A DNA stretch of 50,379 nt from Nodosilinea sp. P-1105. Lineage in GTDB: Bacteria > Cyanobacteriota > Cyanobacteriia > Phormidesmidales > Phormidesmidaceae. The notes beneath the pieces were generated by a model, which was given only the letters and a program-made list of their open reading frames with translations, ran no database searches and was not told the DNA's origin. This document shows positions 16,529-24,235 of the stretch, piece by piece. The stretch is from assembly GCF_012911975.1 (NCBI RefSeq), contig NZ_SMDQ01000043.1, forward strand, positions 1 to 50,379. The letters run 5' to 3'. Position numbers and translations under genes: made by a program. The first letter of the stretch is position 1. Every line of letters begins with the position of its first letter.

Positions 16529-16570
16529 GTGACATTGATTACAGTATTTGTTTTATCGATTATCTAGAAT
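16529..16570 (+). promoter_or_regulatory. NtcA-type promoter candidate (cobW-nitrile hydratase operon)
   Basis: GTG (16529-16531), 8 bases, TAC (16540-16542), exactly 22 bases, then TAGAAT (16565-16570), a TAN3T -10 box with five of six matches to TATAAT. Flanking T and A complete the tGTG..TACa palindrome. Predicted transcription would begin near 16577 with a leader of about 160 bases that contains the inverted repeat at 16671-16714. Of the three copies in the window this is the best match. Confidence 0.6.
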
Positions 16571-16670
16571 TCTATTAAGCAAGGTTGAGATTGAATTTCC
16601 AAACTTAATGGTCATGTCTATACTGTGTTATCGATTCCAGGAGAGTTACCTTGTGAATTTTTGTCAGTTA

Positions 16671-16714
16671 GCAATTGACTTAAGCAATGATCATTCATCA
16701 CTTAGGTCAATTGC
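16671..16714. promoter_or_regulatory. Inverted repeat in the cobW leader, candidate operator or attenuator
   Basis: GCAATTGACTTAAG (16671-16684) faces CTTAGGTCAATTGC (16701-16714), 14-bp arms with one mismatch. The 16-base spacer holds the perfect palindrome AATGATCATT. It ends 26 bases before the cobW start codon. No T-run follows, so it is more likely a protein site or an RNA structure near the ribosome site than a terminator. Confidence 0.5.
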
Positions 16715-16740
16715 TGTATAGATGACATTATGCAGAGGCT

Positions 16741-17703
16741 ATGCTCTTGAAAAGTTTGACGCCAACTACAATTCTAACTGGTTATCTTGGTGCTGGTAAA
16801 ACGACTTTGCTCAATTACATTCTTACAGCAAATCACGGGAAAAGAGTTGCTGTCATAGTTAATGAGTTTGGTGAAGTTGGAATCGATAATCAGCTGGTAA
16901 TTGATGCTGATGAAGAAATTCTTGAGATGAATAACGGTTGCATCTGTTGTACGGTGCGAAGTGATCTAATTCGCATTGTGAGCAACCTGATGGGGCGTTC
17001 TGAAGGCTTTGATTATTTAATGATTGAAACTACAGGGTTAGCCGATCCAGCTCCTGTAATCCAATCTTTTTTCGTAGATGAGGTGATGCGATCGCAACTT
17101 CTTCTAGATGCTATTGTTACTGTCGTGGACGCTAAATATATCTGGGATCACTGGGATAGCAGTGAAGCCCAAGAGCAAATTGCTTTTGCTGATGTAATCT
17201 TGCTGAATAAAATCGATCTAGTTTCTTCTCCAGTTCTAGAGGAGCTCGAACAACGAATTAGAGGGATGAATGCGATCGCCAAAATTTATCAAACTCAAAA
17301 CTGTCAAATCCCTCTAGATACCGTATTAGAGGTTGGAGCTTTTGATCTAAAGAACGCCCTCAGTATTGATCCAGAGTTTCTAGATGAAGATGCGCATGAT
17401 CACGATCAGACTGTTTCCTCAGTAGCTATTCAGACTGCTGGAGTGGTTAATGGGGATAAACTTAATCGCTGGCTTTACCAACTAGTGCAAGCTCGTGGCC
17501 CTGATCTTTTTCGCATGAAAGGTATCCTGAACATGGATTATGAAGATCGTCGATTTGTTTTTCAGGGAGTTCATATGACCTTGGATGGTCGTCCTGGTCG
17601 CCCTTGGCAGTCTGGCGAAGTTCGACGAAATGAGCTGGTATTTATTGGCCGCGACTTAGATGAAGCGCAAATACGGCGTGATTTTAGTGAATGCTTGATG
17701 TAA
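16741..17703 (+). CDS. CobW-family (COG0523) GTPase metallochaperone
   Basis: 320 residues. Walker [10 protein letters not shown] (14-22), the metal-binding C-x-C-C motif at 67-70 (GCICCTV), Walker [14 protein letters not shown] guanine motif, a His/Asp stretch ([10 protein letters not shown]) before the CobW C-terminal domain. COG0523 GTPases deliver metals; relatives (P47K, NhlE/NHase activators) help mature nitrile hydratases. As first gene of an operon encoding a Co-type nitrile hydratase and CbtB, cobalt delivery is the best guess, although zinc is possible. It has its own NtcA-type promoter. A HIP1 site lies inside the gene. Confidence 0.85.
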   Translation: MLLKSLTPTTILTGYLGAGKTTLLNYILTANHGKRVAVIVNEFGEVGIDNQLVIDADEEILEMNNGCICCTVRSDLIRIVSNLMGRSEGFDYLMIETTGLADPAPVIQSFFVDEVMRSQLLLDAIVTVVDAKYIWDHWDSSEAQEQIAFADVILLNKIDLVSSPVLEELEQRIRGMNAIAKIYQTQNCQIPLDTVLEVGAFDLKNALSIDPEFLDEDAHDHDQTVSSVAIQTAGVVNGDKLNRWLYQLVQARGPDLFRMKGILNMDYEDRRFVFQGVHMTLDGRPGRPWQSGEVRRNELVFIGRDLDEAQIRRDFSECLM

Positions 17704-17734
17704 TGAAAACTCTTAATTCGGAGCCCAATCTGCC

Positions 17735-18268
17735 ATGAAACAATCCGAAGCTTTGACAATCAGTATAGGCGTGCTTGGCGGCGTTGATGTGTTTCTGACT
17801 GCTACTGTAATTCCTGTACCGGTTTGGGTGACCTTTACTGCCTGGGCATCTTTCTTCATTGTAGGAGGCGGTGTTCAGGGGTTTATTAAGTCTATCTCTT
17901 GTAATATTACAGGGATTATTATTGCGGCTCTCTCTCTTTGGGCCATCGACTTAATCGGCCCTAATCCTCTTGTCGCAGCTATTTGTGTTGGTATCGGCAG
18001 TGCCGCCATGGTACAGGCATCCAAGCTTCCCTTCACTTATGGTATTACCCCTGCTATTGTCTGGGGGTTTTCGCAAACCGTAGGAACTGTCGCGGTTACA
18101 GGATTGCCAGTGACTGCTGCCCTTCCTAATAACCCAGTCCTGATTGCGATCGCTGCCATGATTTTGGGAAATATCTTTGGCTACCTTTCTGAAGCCTGGG
18201 GTAAGGCTATGACAACTACCCCTGCTGTAGCCAGCACTGGTGAATCAGCCAGGAAGATCCGAAATTAA
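17735..18268 (+). CDS. DUF1097 family membrane protein
   Basis: A 177-residue hydrophobic protein with about five membrane segments (roughly 8-26, 30-50, 53-72, 77-95 and 128-155) and conserved small-residue motifs (SFFIVGGGVQGF, NPLVAAICVGIGSAAM). It resembles the DUF1097/YcdZ family of unknown function. It sits between cobW (31-bp gap) and the beta subunit (37-bp gap), so a transport role for cobalt or for the nitrile/amide substrate is reasonable but unproven. Confidence 0.7.
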   Translation: MKQSEALTISIGVLGGVDVFLTATVIPVPVWVTFTAWASFFIVGGGVQGFIKSISCNITGIIIAALSLWAIDLIGPNPLVAAICVGIGSAAMVQASKLPFTYGITPAIVWGFSQTVGTVAVTGLPVTAALPNNPVLIAIAAMILGNIFGYLSEAWGKAMTTTPAVASTGESARKIRN

Positions 18269-18305
18269 TCGGATTTTAATAGTTTTGAAAAGGAGCTAAG
18301 TGAAT

Positions 18306-19052
18306 ATGAAATTGCAACATTCTCTCGGCGGTCTCGAAGGCCTTGGTTCTGTTGACTTTCAAAAGAAAGTATTTGTTGAGCAATGGGAAAAACGTATTTT
18401 TGGTATTCATGCTGCCATGATGGGCCTGAGTACTCATCTCAAAGATTCTCTTCCAAAGTATCCTATAGACCAGATTCCTACTACTTTTAAGGATATTTGG
18501 ACATGGGCTGACTTACGACGTGGTGCAGAGGCGATGAATCCCTTCGATTACTTCAAACTGCGCTATTACGAAAAGTGGCTAGGTGGAATTTCAGGATTCT
18601 TTGTTGAGAAAGGTTATATCTCTCAAGAAGAGTTGGATGAGAAAACAAGCTTCTACCTGAAAGAGGGAAACGTCGATCCTACGCCGCTGCCTCAGAAAGT
18701 TGTCCCTGCTATTGACGATCAAGTCATCAAATACTTGGAACTAGGGGATTCCCCTAAGCAGGATGTCGATGTTACACCTAAGTTTTCTGCGGGGGACGCT
18801 GTAGTTGTCAAGAATATGCCTGTTGTTGACCATACCCGACTGCCAGGCCATCTACGCGGTAAACCTGGAATCATTGATCTGGTTTATGAGGGGTGCTATG
18901 CCTACTTTCCAGGTCCTTCTGATGGTTTAGGACCTGCCCAACCAAGTTACAGTGTTCGGTTTGATCCTAAGGACATTTGGGGTGAGGACTTAGCAGAGCC
19001 AGGTTCCACGTTTTACGCTGACTTATTCGAGCTCTATCTTGACGCAGCCTGA
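18306..19052 (+). CDS. nthB: Nitrile hydratase beta subunit (full-length)
   Basis: 248 residues from the ATG at 18306, which lies 10 bases after AGGAG; a GTG at 18300 is too close. The N-terminal helical domain (VEQWEKRIFGIHAAM, then YYEKWLGGISGFFVEKGYI, QEELDEKT) and the C-terminal SH3-like domain (KFSAGDAVVVKNMP, HTRLPGHLRGKPGII, YSVRFDPKDIWGED) are in one chain, unlike the split version at 10.8-11.4 kb. It precedes its alpha partner by 53 bp, the beta-alpha order typical of many Co-type enzymes. Confidence 0.9.
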   Translation: MKLQHSLGGLEGLGSVDFQKKVFVEQWEKRIFGIHAAMMGLSTHLKDSLPKYPIDQIPTTFKDIWTWADLRRGAEAMNPFDYFKLRYYEKWLGGISGFFVEKGYISQEELDEKTSFYLKEGNVDPTPLPQKVVPAIDDQVIKYLELGDSPKQDVDVTPKFSAGDAVVVKNMPVVDHTRLPGHLRGKPGIIDLVYEGCYAYFPGPSDGLGPAQPSYSVRFDPKDIWGEDLAEPGSTFYADLFELYLDAA

Positions 19053-19105
19053 TAAACGCTGGTTATTAGGGATTGGCATTGTAAATTTATCGAGGTGTTC
19101 TTTCT

Positions 19106-19735
19106 ATGTCTATACCAGGAGATGAACAGTTTACCTATAGCCCAAATCGGGAACTAGAAAGTGCGGCAAAAGTGAGAGCTCTTGAGGCTTTATTGATTGA
19201 AAAAGGGGTGATTGGCAGTGAGACTGTCAACAAAGTTCTGGAGTACTTTGAATCTCAAATGGGGCCTTTCAATGGAGCTAAGTTGGTCGCCAAAGCCTGG
19301 GTTGATCCAGCCTTCAAAGAGTTATTGATTCAAGATTGTAACGAAGCTTGTAATTCCATTGGCATGACAACGGGAATGTCTGGAGCCGAAGGAGAACATA
19401 TGCGGGTAGCGGAAAATACACCTTCCGTTCATAACTTGATCATCTGTACATTGTGTTCTTGCTATCCTTGGCCAACATTAGGACTACCCCCCTATTGGTA
19501 TAAAGATCCAACTTTCAGAGCTAGGGCAGCTCGTGAGCCTCGAAAAGTGTTACAAGAGTTTGGCTTAAATCTAGACAACTCTATCAATATTCGTGTTTGG
19601 GATAGTAGTGGTCAAATTCGCTGGTGGGTATTGCCTGAAAGACCTGCTGGCACCGAACATATGAGTGAAGAAGAACTTGCAGCGCTGGTCACTCCAGAAT
19701 CCATGATGGGTGTAGCTAAAGTAGCTTTGCCCTAA
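19106..19735 (+). CDS. nthA: Co-type nitrile hydratase alpha subunit
   Basis: 209 residues with the claw motif C-T-L-C-S-C at 114-119, then CYPW and LGLPPYWYKD. The Thr indicates cobalt, in line with cbtB in the same operon. Small departures from consensus are seen downstream: Phe where the family has Tyr in YKDPTFRAR, a Trp-Trp pair (IRWWVLPERP) and TPESMMGV in place of TRDSMIGV. The catalytic core is intact. GAGGTG lies upstream of the start. The enzyme turns a nitrile into an amide in the cytoplasm; substrate unknown. Confidence 0.9.
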   Translation: MSIPGDEQFTYSPNRELESAAKVRALEALLIEKGVIGSETVNKVLEYFESQMGPFNGAKLVAKAWVDPAFKELLIQDCNEACNSIGMTTGMSGAEGEHMRVAENTPSVHNLIICTLCSCYPWPTLGLPPYWYKDPTFRARAAREPRKVLQEFGLNLDNSINIRVWDSSGQIRWWVLPERPAGTEHMSEEELAALVTPESMMGVAKVALP

Positions 19736-19764
19736 GCCATTCAGTTCCTATACGAACATTTTTC

Positions 19765-20133
19765 ATGTTTACTCGATTTGAACATTTTGCTGCCTCTAGT
19801 TTAATGGGTAGTGAAGAGTCTCCTCCTCGGAAGAACGGTCAACTTTCTTTTCAACGTAGCTGGGAGCAGGTAGCATTCGCTATTGCAATTGCATTGTCAA
19901 AGAAAGGTCATTACGAGTGGGAGGAATTTCGTCAAAATCTGATTTCCACTATTGGTGAGTGGGAGTCGGATCATGATCTTGCCGATCCAACCTGGAACTA
20001 TTATCAGCGTTGGTATACTGTTCTGGAGAAGCTTGTTTTAGAAACTGGCTTAGTAGATAAATCAGAGCTTGACGAAAAACTAATTAACTTGTTGAGCTGT
20101 GAGCATCTGCACGATGATTCCACTGAATCTTAG
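19765..20133 (+). CDS. Nitrile hydratase accessory (activator) protein
   Basis: 122 residues with the activator/beta-N-terminal-like pattern: FQRSWEQVAFAIAIALS, WEEFRQNLISTIGEWE, WNYYQRWYTVLEKLVLETGL. It follows the alpha gene by 29 bp, as in characterised Co-type operons where this protein inserts cobalt by exchanging alpha subunits. Together with CobW this operon holds two different types of maturation factor. Confidence 0.85.
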   Translation: MFTRFEHFAASSLMGSEESPPRKNGQLSFQRSWEQVAFAIAIALSKKGHYEWEEFRQNLISTIGEWESDHDLADPTWNYYQRWYTVLEKLVLETGLVDKSELDEKLINLLSCEHLHDDSTES

Positions 20134-20197
20134 CTAGTTTAAGATAGCTAGGTGCGGTTAACTTTTGTGATTAACTTTTTTGTTTGAGGTGCTTGTG

Positions 20198-20386
20198 ATG
20201 AATACATCGATATCCTTGACTTTGGGAAAAACTAGACAAATTGCGCTTTCCACACCGGTGCAGATATGCTTGTTCCTTGGATTAGGGTCTCTGACGATTT
20301 GGATGTTGTATTTCTCATCGTATCCGGCCACCCACGATGCAATGCACCAAATTCGCCATGAAACCCTGGGGGTTGGCTGTCACTAA
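20198..20386 (+). CDS. cbtB: CbtB-type cobalt transporter small subunit
   Basis: A 62-residue protein with one membrane helix (about 21-40) and a C-terminal metal-ligand pattern of His46, His50, His54, Cys61 and His62 (HDxxxHxxxH......CH), the signature of CbtB. The ATG at 20198 follows GAGGTG by seven bases. CbtB is normally paired with the larger membrane protein CbtA; here no CbtA follows and its place is taken by a His-rich membrane protein. The position after a Co-type nitrile hydratase supports cobalt supply. Confidence 0.85.
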   Translation: MNTSISLTLGKTRQIALSTPVQICLFLGLGSLTIWMLYFSSYPATHDAMHQIRHETLGVGCH

Positions 20387-20462
20387 GGGCAGTCTTGCAT
20401 CCTTTCTCTTTAGGGCAAATTTTTCATATCTATAGCCTATCTATCGATGGAGAGATAATTCT

Positions 20463-21605
20463 GTGCAACCAATTCTGAAACCCTTACTGGGTGGAGTAGT
20501 GGCCGTGTCAACGCTGCTGTGTAGTGGTTTAGCTGTTACTGCATCTCCATCGGTAGAGATTGAAACAGATCCTTCCCTCAGTGAAGTTATTCCGTTTTCC
20601 ACACCAACGACTCTTTCGTTAACGGCATTGGATAGCTATGGTCAATCCTTAGAAGCTGTCAACTTTGACCTTACCCTGCTAACACCGCCTAAAACTCCTT
20701 GGTGGACTTCTGATTTTCCTATTGTCGAGGGAACCACGCTGTTTGAGGTTACACTGCCTGCCGACCAGGGTACAGCTCAGCTTGAGAAGATGATGCCGAT
20801 TCGGGGTAGCTACCAGCTTCAGGTGTTAGTGTCACCTCAGGTAGAGGGAAGCTTCGAACCTTACACGCAGGTTCTAACTCTGCAGGTGCCTGAAAACCCA
20901 GTAAAGTATCGAAATGTTGCCATCTTGCTAAGTATCTTGTTTATTGTGGGTCTGGGTGGTGGCTGGGTCATTGGCGGTGACCAGAAAGTTTTACCTGGTG
21001 AGACAGCCCCCCGTCGAGTGCAGTGGCTGCTTAGCGGTACTGCACTCGTTGCTATAGCTGTCATGCTTTATGTGAGCGTGATGGCTGAACGGGCCGAGGC
21101 CCACCCCGGTGGCCACGGGCATAGTCATGACCACGGTCATGAAATGGTTGAGTCAGAACCATTAGATGTTAAGCCCGTACCAGAGTCTATAGCCGCTGAA
21201 ATTAGGACCGGGGCAGTGGCTACAGTAGGCCAAGCCATTCCTTTGGCGATTGCCATAGCAGATGAGGGCGGTCAACCCATCGACAACGCCTTGTTGGAGG
21301 TTGAAACCTGGTTGGTTGGCTATGACCGGGTAATGCAGTTTACAGCTCAGGCTGATAGAGACGGTGAGTTTGGCTGGCGGCAGCAGTTCTTTGATGGGGC
21401 ACCCCATCGCATCGTTGTTAACGTAGAGCCTGTACCTGGTAGCGAACCGGAGTTTGTCCCCTTCACGCTGACCAAGACTATTGACGTCAATGCAGTAGCG
21501 CCGCCAATAGAAACCCGCATGATCAGTCTTACCTATTTCACCCTGTTCTTGGCTCTAGGTACTGGAATTGGCTACTGGCTTAAGCGACGTGTTTCTCTGG
21601 CCTGA
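20463..21605 (+). CDS. His-rich membrane protein with two extracytoplasmic domains, likely metal-uptake partner
   Basis: 380 residues from a GTG at 20463, chosen because GGAGA lies upstream and it supplies a signal-like N-terminus. Layout: signal (1-28), beta-rich domain (about 30-145), membrane segments at about 152-170 and 187-206, a His cluster at 214-226 (HPGGHGHSHDHGH), a second beta-rich domain (about 240-345) and a C-terminal helix (about 353-372). I do not recognise a named family. The plan recalls auxiliary components of Ni/Co importers (NikK/NikL-like, Ig-like plus His). It lies between cbtB and a DUF1636 gene, so a role in cobalt capture replacing CbtA is inferred. Confidence 0.65.
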   Translation: MQPILKPLLGGVVAVSTLLCSGLAVTASPSVEIETDPSLSEVIPFSTPTTLSLTALDSYGQSLEAVNFDLTLLTPPKTPWWTSDFPIVEGTTLFEVTLPADQGTAQLEKMMPIRGSYQLQVLVSPQVEGSFEPYTQVLTLQVPENPVKYRNVAILLSILFIVGLGGGWVIGGDQKVLPGETAPRRVQWLLSGTALVAIAVMLYVSVMAERAEAHPGGHGHSHDHGHEMVESEPLDVKPVPESIAAEIRTGAVATVGQAIPLAIAIADEGGQPIDNALLEVETWLVGYDRVMQFTAQADRDGEFGWRQQFFDGAPHRIVVNVEPVPGSEPEFVPFTLTKTIDVNAVAPPIETRMISLTYFTLFLALGTGIGYWLKRRVSLA

Positions 21606-21607
21606 GA

Positions 21608-22009
21608 GTGATGAATCAGCAACATACGCTCTTTGTCTGCACTACCTGTGCAGGAACTTGTGATACTAATCAGAGTCGTGGTGGCGATCAGCTGTTTGAG
21701 CAGTTGAAAACTCTCTCCCAAGATTGGCACCTCCGCACAGAGGTAATGATTCAGTCAGCAGAGTGCTTTGGAGTGTGCAATCAAAACTGTGCGATCGCCC
21801 TCAGTGCCCCCGGCAAAAACACTTACCTGCTGGCTAATCTGACTATTGAGGGTGAGCAGCTTAAGCCAGTTGCCAGTGCCATTCTAGAGTACACCAGTAA
21901 GTACTTTGACTCCCCTGATGGCCTGATTAAGCAGATGCATTGTCCTAACCTGCTGAGAAAGAAAGCTCTGGTGAGAATTCCTCCTTTGCCTAATAGTCCG
22001 GGGAGTTGA
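21608..22009 (+). CDS. DUF1636 predicted metal-binding protein
   Basis: 133 residues with a thioredoxin-like ferredoxin pattern: CTTCAGTC near the N-terminus and ECFGVCNQNC near residue 55, then AIALSAPGKNTYLLA. DUF1636 (COG5469) proteins are predicted metal-binding and often lie near cobalt/cobalamin genes. It starts two bases after the upstream stop (ATGATG at 21608) and is the last gene before the operon terminator. A HIP1 site is inside the gene. Confidence 0.75.
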   Translation: MMNQQHTLFVCTTCAGTCDTNQSRGGDQLFEQLKTLSQDWHLRTEVMIQSAECFGVCNQNCAIALSAPGKNTYLLANLTIEGEQLKPVASAILEYTSKYFDSPDGLIKQMHCPNLLRKKALVRIPPLPNSPGS

Positions 22010-22051
22010 TTTACTAAGAGGCTGAACAAACTAAAAAGTTCAAAATCCTAT

Positions 22052-22078
22052 AACCAGCCCTGAGTGGCTGGTTTTTTT
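22052..22078 (+). terminator. Terminator of the eight-gene cobW-nitrile hydratase operon
   Basis: AACCAGCC (22052-22059) pairs with GGCTGGTT (22066-22073), followed by further T residues. It stands 43 bases after the DUF1636 stop. Confidence 0.8.
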
Positions 22079-22133
22079 ATGCTCACTGCTGCTGTCTTGG
22101 GCCTGGATGACGCGATACTCCACAGGAGTCGTA

Positions 22134-22204
22134 ATGCGATACTCCACAGGAGTCGTTACTCGATCGCACCCCATCTCCCCCAGAACATCCCCTTGCTGGA
22201 GTCA
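22134..22204 (+). repeat. Direct repeat copy 1 flanking psbA
   Basis: About 71 bases starting ATGCGATACTCCACAGGAGT and ending in CCTTGCTGGAG recur at 23567-23637 in the same orientation with a few substitutions. Copy 1 is preceded by an extra partial unit (GCGATACTCCACAGGAGTCG, from about 22112). The two copies bracket psbA, 1433 bp apart. Confidence 0.8.
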
Positions 22205-22244
22205 CACGGGCCGCCCTATCGCTCTACCCCATCACCAAAAGCCA

Positions 22245-22272
22245 CAAAAAAGCGCCCCCCGGAGGGAGCGCC
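22245..22272 (-). terminator. psbA terminator
   Basis: On the minus strand GGCGCTCCC, a short loop and GGGGGGCGC are followed by TTTTTT. It begins 28 bases after the psbA stop. Confidence 0.8.
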
Positions 22273-22299
22273 TTTTCTAAATCAATGGACTAGCCAAAC

Positions 22300-23361
22300 C
22301 TAGCCGATGATTTCAGGAGCCTCAGCAGAAGCCAGGTCCAGAGGGAAGTTGTGAGCATTACGCTCGTGCATCACTTCCATCCCCAGGTTGGCCCGGTTGA
22401 TCACGTCTGCCCAGGTACCAATCACGCGACCCTGGGAATCCAGGACGGACTGGTTGAAGTTGAACCCGTTCAGGTTGAAGGCCATGGTGCTGATGCCCAG
22501 GGCAGTGAACCAGATGCCGATTACAGGCCAGGCACCCAAGAAGAAGTGCAGGCTGCGGCTGTTGTTGAAGCTGGCATATTGGAAGATCAACCGACCGAAG
22601 TAACCGTGGGCCGCCACGATGTTGTAGGTCTCTTCCTCTTGACCGAACTTGTAGCCATAGTTCTGAGACTCAGTCTCGGTGGTTTCACGCACCAGAGACG
22701 AGGTCACCAGGGAACCGTGCATGGCGGAGAACAGAGAACCACCGAACACACCGGCTACACCCAGCATGTGGAAGGGGTGCATCAGGATGTTGTGCTCAGC
22801 TTGGAACACCAACATGAAGTTGAAGGTACCAGAGATACCCAGGGGCATACCGTCAGAGAAAGAGCCTTGACCCAACGGATAGATCAAGAACACAGCGGTA
22901 GCAGCGGCCACAGGAGCGCTGTAAGCAACGCAAATCCAGGGGCGCATACCCAGGCGGTAGCTCAGTTCCCACTCACGACCCATGTAGCAGAAGACGCCAA
23001 TCAGGAAGTGGAAGATAACGAATTGGTAAGGACCACCGTTATACAGCCACTCATCCAGGGAAGCAGCTTCCCAGATCGGGTAGAAGTGCAGGCCGATGGC
23101 ATTGGATGAAGGCACAACCGCACCAGAGATGATGTTGTTGCCGTACATCAGAGAACCAGCAACGGGCTCACGGATACCGTCGATGTCGACGGGGGGAGCC
23201 GCGATGAAGGCAATCACGAAGCAGGTGGTGGCAGCTAGCAGGGTGGGAATCATCAGCACGCCGAACCAGCCAATGTAGAGGCGGTTTTCGGTGCTGGTGA
23301 CCCACTGACAAAACTGCTCCCAGAGGGAAGAGCTCTGTTGTTGTTGGATCGTTGTAGTCAT
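22300..23361 (-). CDS. psbA: Photosystem II D1 protein, high-light (Glu130) form
   Basis: 353 residues of the D1 reaction-centre protein. Key residues are all in place: Tyr161, Asp170, Glu189, His190, His198, His215, Ser264, His272, His332, Glu333, His337, Asp342 and Ala344 (processing site). The C-terminal extension after Ala344 is nine residues (SAEAPEIIG), shorter than the usual 16. Residue 130 is Glu (YMGREWEL), the form linked to high-light D1 variants, where low-light D1 has Gln. A consensus-like promoter with a possible HLR1 site lies upstream. Codon use is GC-rich and strongly biased, as for a highly expressed gene. Confidence 0.98.
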   Translation of the reverse strand: MTTTIQQQQSSSLWEQFCQWVTSTENRLYIGWFGVLMIPTLLAATTCFVIAFIAAPPVDIDGIREPVAGSLMYGNNIISGAVVPSSNAIGLHFYPIWEAASLDEWLYNGGPYQFVIFHFLIGVFCYMGREWELSYRLGMRPWICVAYSAPVAAATAVFLIYPLGQGSFSDGMPLGISGTFNFMLVFQAEHNILMHPFHMLGVAGVFGGSLFSAMHGSLVTSSLVRETTETESQNYGYKFGQEEETYNIVAAHGYFGRLIFQYASFNNSRSLHFFLGAWPVIGIWFTALGISTMAFNLNGFNFNQSVLDSQGRVIGTWADVINRANLGMEVMHERNAHNFPLDLASAEAPEIIG

Positions 23362-23426
23362 GATTCGTATAAGTGCAGGTTGAATTTGGACACATCCACA
23401 AGGGATGAAAAGGTATGTATGTCACT

Positions 23427-23457
23427 ACCTTAACCGCACTGTTACATTTTGTAAACA
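23427..23457 (-). promoter_or_regulatory. psbA promoter with possible HLR1 (RpaB) site
   Basis: On the minus strand TTTACA (23450-23455), 17 bases, TAAGGT (23427-23432), upstream of a leader of about 60 bases. Overlapping the -35, the plus strand reads GTTACATTTTGTAAACA (23441-23457). Its first half fits the HLR1 repeat GTTACA-TT-NN-GTTACA well, the second half only partly. RpaB control is therefore plausible. Confidence 0.5.
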
Positions 23458-23566
23458 ACCCTTAGGAAGATTTTGGGTGAGTAGAAGTGCTAGCGAAACG
23501 GTCTGAAGTCAGGGGCGCGCAGGTGGACTACACAGAAGTTGCTGCCCAATCTGCATGGGATCCGCT

Positions 23567-23637
23567 ATGCGATACTCCACAGGAATCGCTACTCGATCGC
23601 ACCCTATCTCCCCCAGAACACACCCTTGCTGGAGGAA
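23567..23637 (+). repeat. Direct repeat copy 2 flanking psbA
   Basis: Second copy of the about 71-base repeat at 22134-22204 (ATGCGATACTCCACAGGAAT at its start, CCCTTGCTGGAG at its end), upstream of the psbA promoter. The remainder of 23462-23989 shows no convincing gene; its frames are low-complexity Arg/Pro/Gly-rich shadows. Confidence 0.8.
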
Positions 23638-23989
23638 CACGGAAGAGGAGCCCCCCGCAGGGGGAGACCAGATCCTAGCGGTCCCTGGCCCAGCTCTTGA
23701 TCGTCCCCCCTAAACAACCTCCCGGTAGGGTGTGCCCCTCGAAGCGGTTCCGGTCGGTGGGGTGGGCAGAGTGCCTTATAGAGTCTGTTGCTCTGCCCTG
23801 GGGTTTGGCATTCCACCCCGTAGCCTTTGGGGTGGGTGGGTTGCCGTTCCTCTCAAGCTTGCGTCTGCTGCCGTTGCTCTGCTGCTGCCGCCCCACCTCT
23901 CACATTAAGCTGGCCAACGAGGTCTACCCTGGCATGAGGCCCGCCCTGGTGCCCCCAAGGGGACTGTACGCCACATCGACGAGGACGAC

Positions 23990-24235
23990 ATGCCTATCGA
24001 GCGATGGGGGGCCGAGGATTGGCTGAAAGAGATCGTGCGTGAGTATGTGCGCATCGAGAAAGAGCAGGCAGAGTCAGAAGATACCGAGAAGATTACCCCT
24101 GTGAACCGCCGCAGCCAAATTCTAAGAGCCTTTGAAACCGGCAATTGCCGACTTGATACCGTTATGCTGTTGGCCGAGTCCGTAGGCTGTCAGTTTCAGC
24201 TTGTCTGCAAAGAAGTGCAGGTGGTGGAGTTCTGA
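23990..24235 (+). CDS. Hypothetical small protein
   Basis: 81 residues from the ATG at 23990, with a charged helical N-terminal half (DWLKEIVREYVRIEKEQAESED) and LRAFETGNCRLDTVMLLAESVGCQFQLV. The latter resembles the helix-turn-helix end of small XRE-like or antitoxin proteins, but I cannot name a family. Normal codon use and a balanced composition favour a real gene. From 24236 to 24525 nothing recognisable is seen. Confidence 0.45.
   Translation: MPIERWGAEDWLKEIVREYVRIEKEQAESEDTEKITPVNRRSQILRAFETGNCRLDTVMLLAESVGCQFQLVCKEVQVVEF

Noticed and set aside
20134..20197. Cobalamin riboswitch before cbtB, as often seen for cbtAB genes
   Set aside because: Only 64 bases separate the genes and I see no B12-box-like sequence; cbtB appears to be read through from the nitrile hydratase genes.
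22351..23109. A 252-codon frame on the plus strand opposite psbA
   Set aside because: It is antisense to a certain psbA gene, His/Val/Glu-rich in a way expected from reversed psbA codons, and has no recognisable domain.
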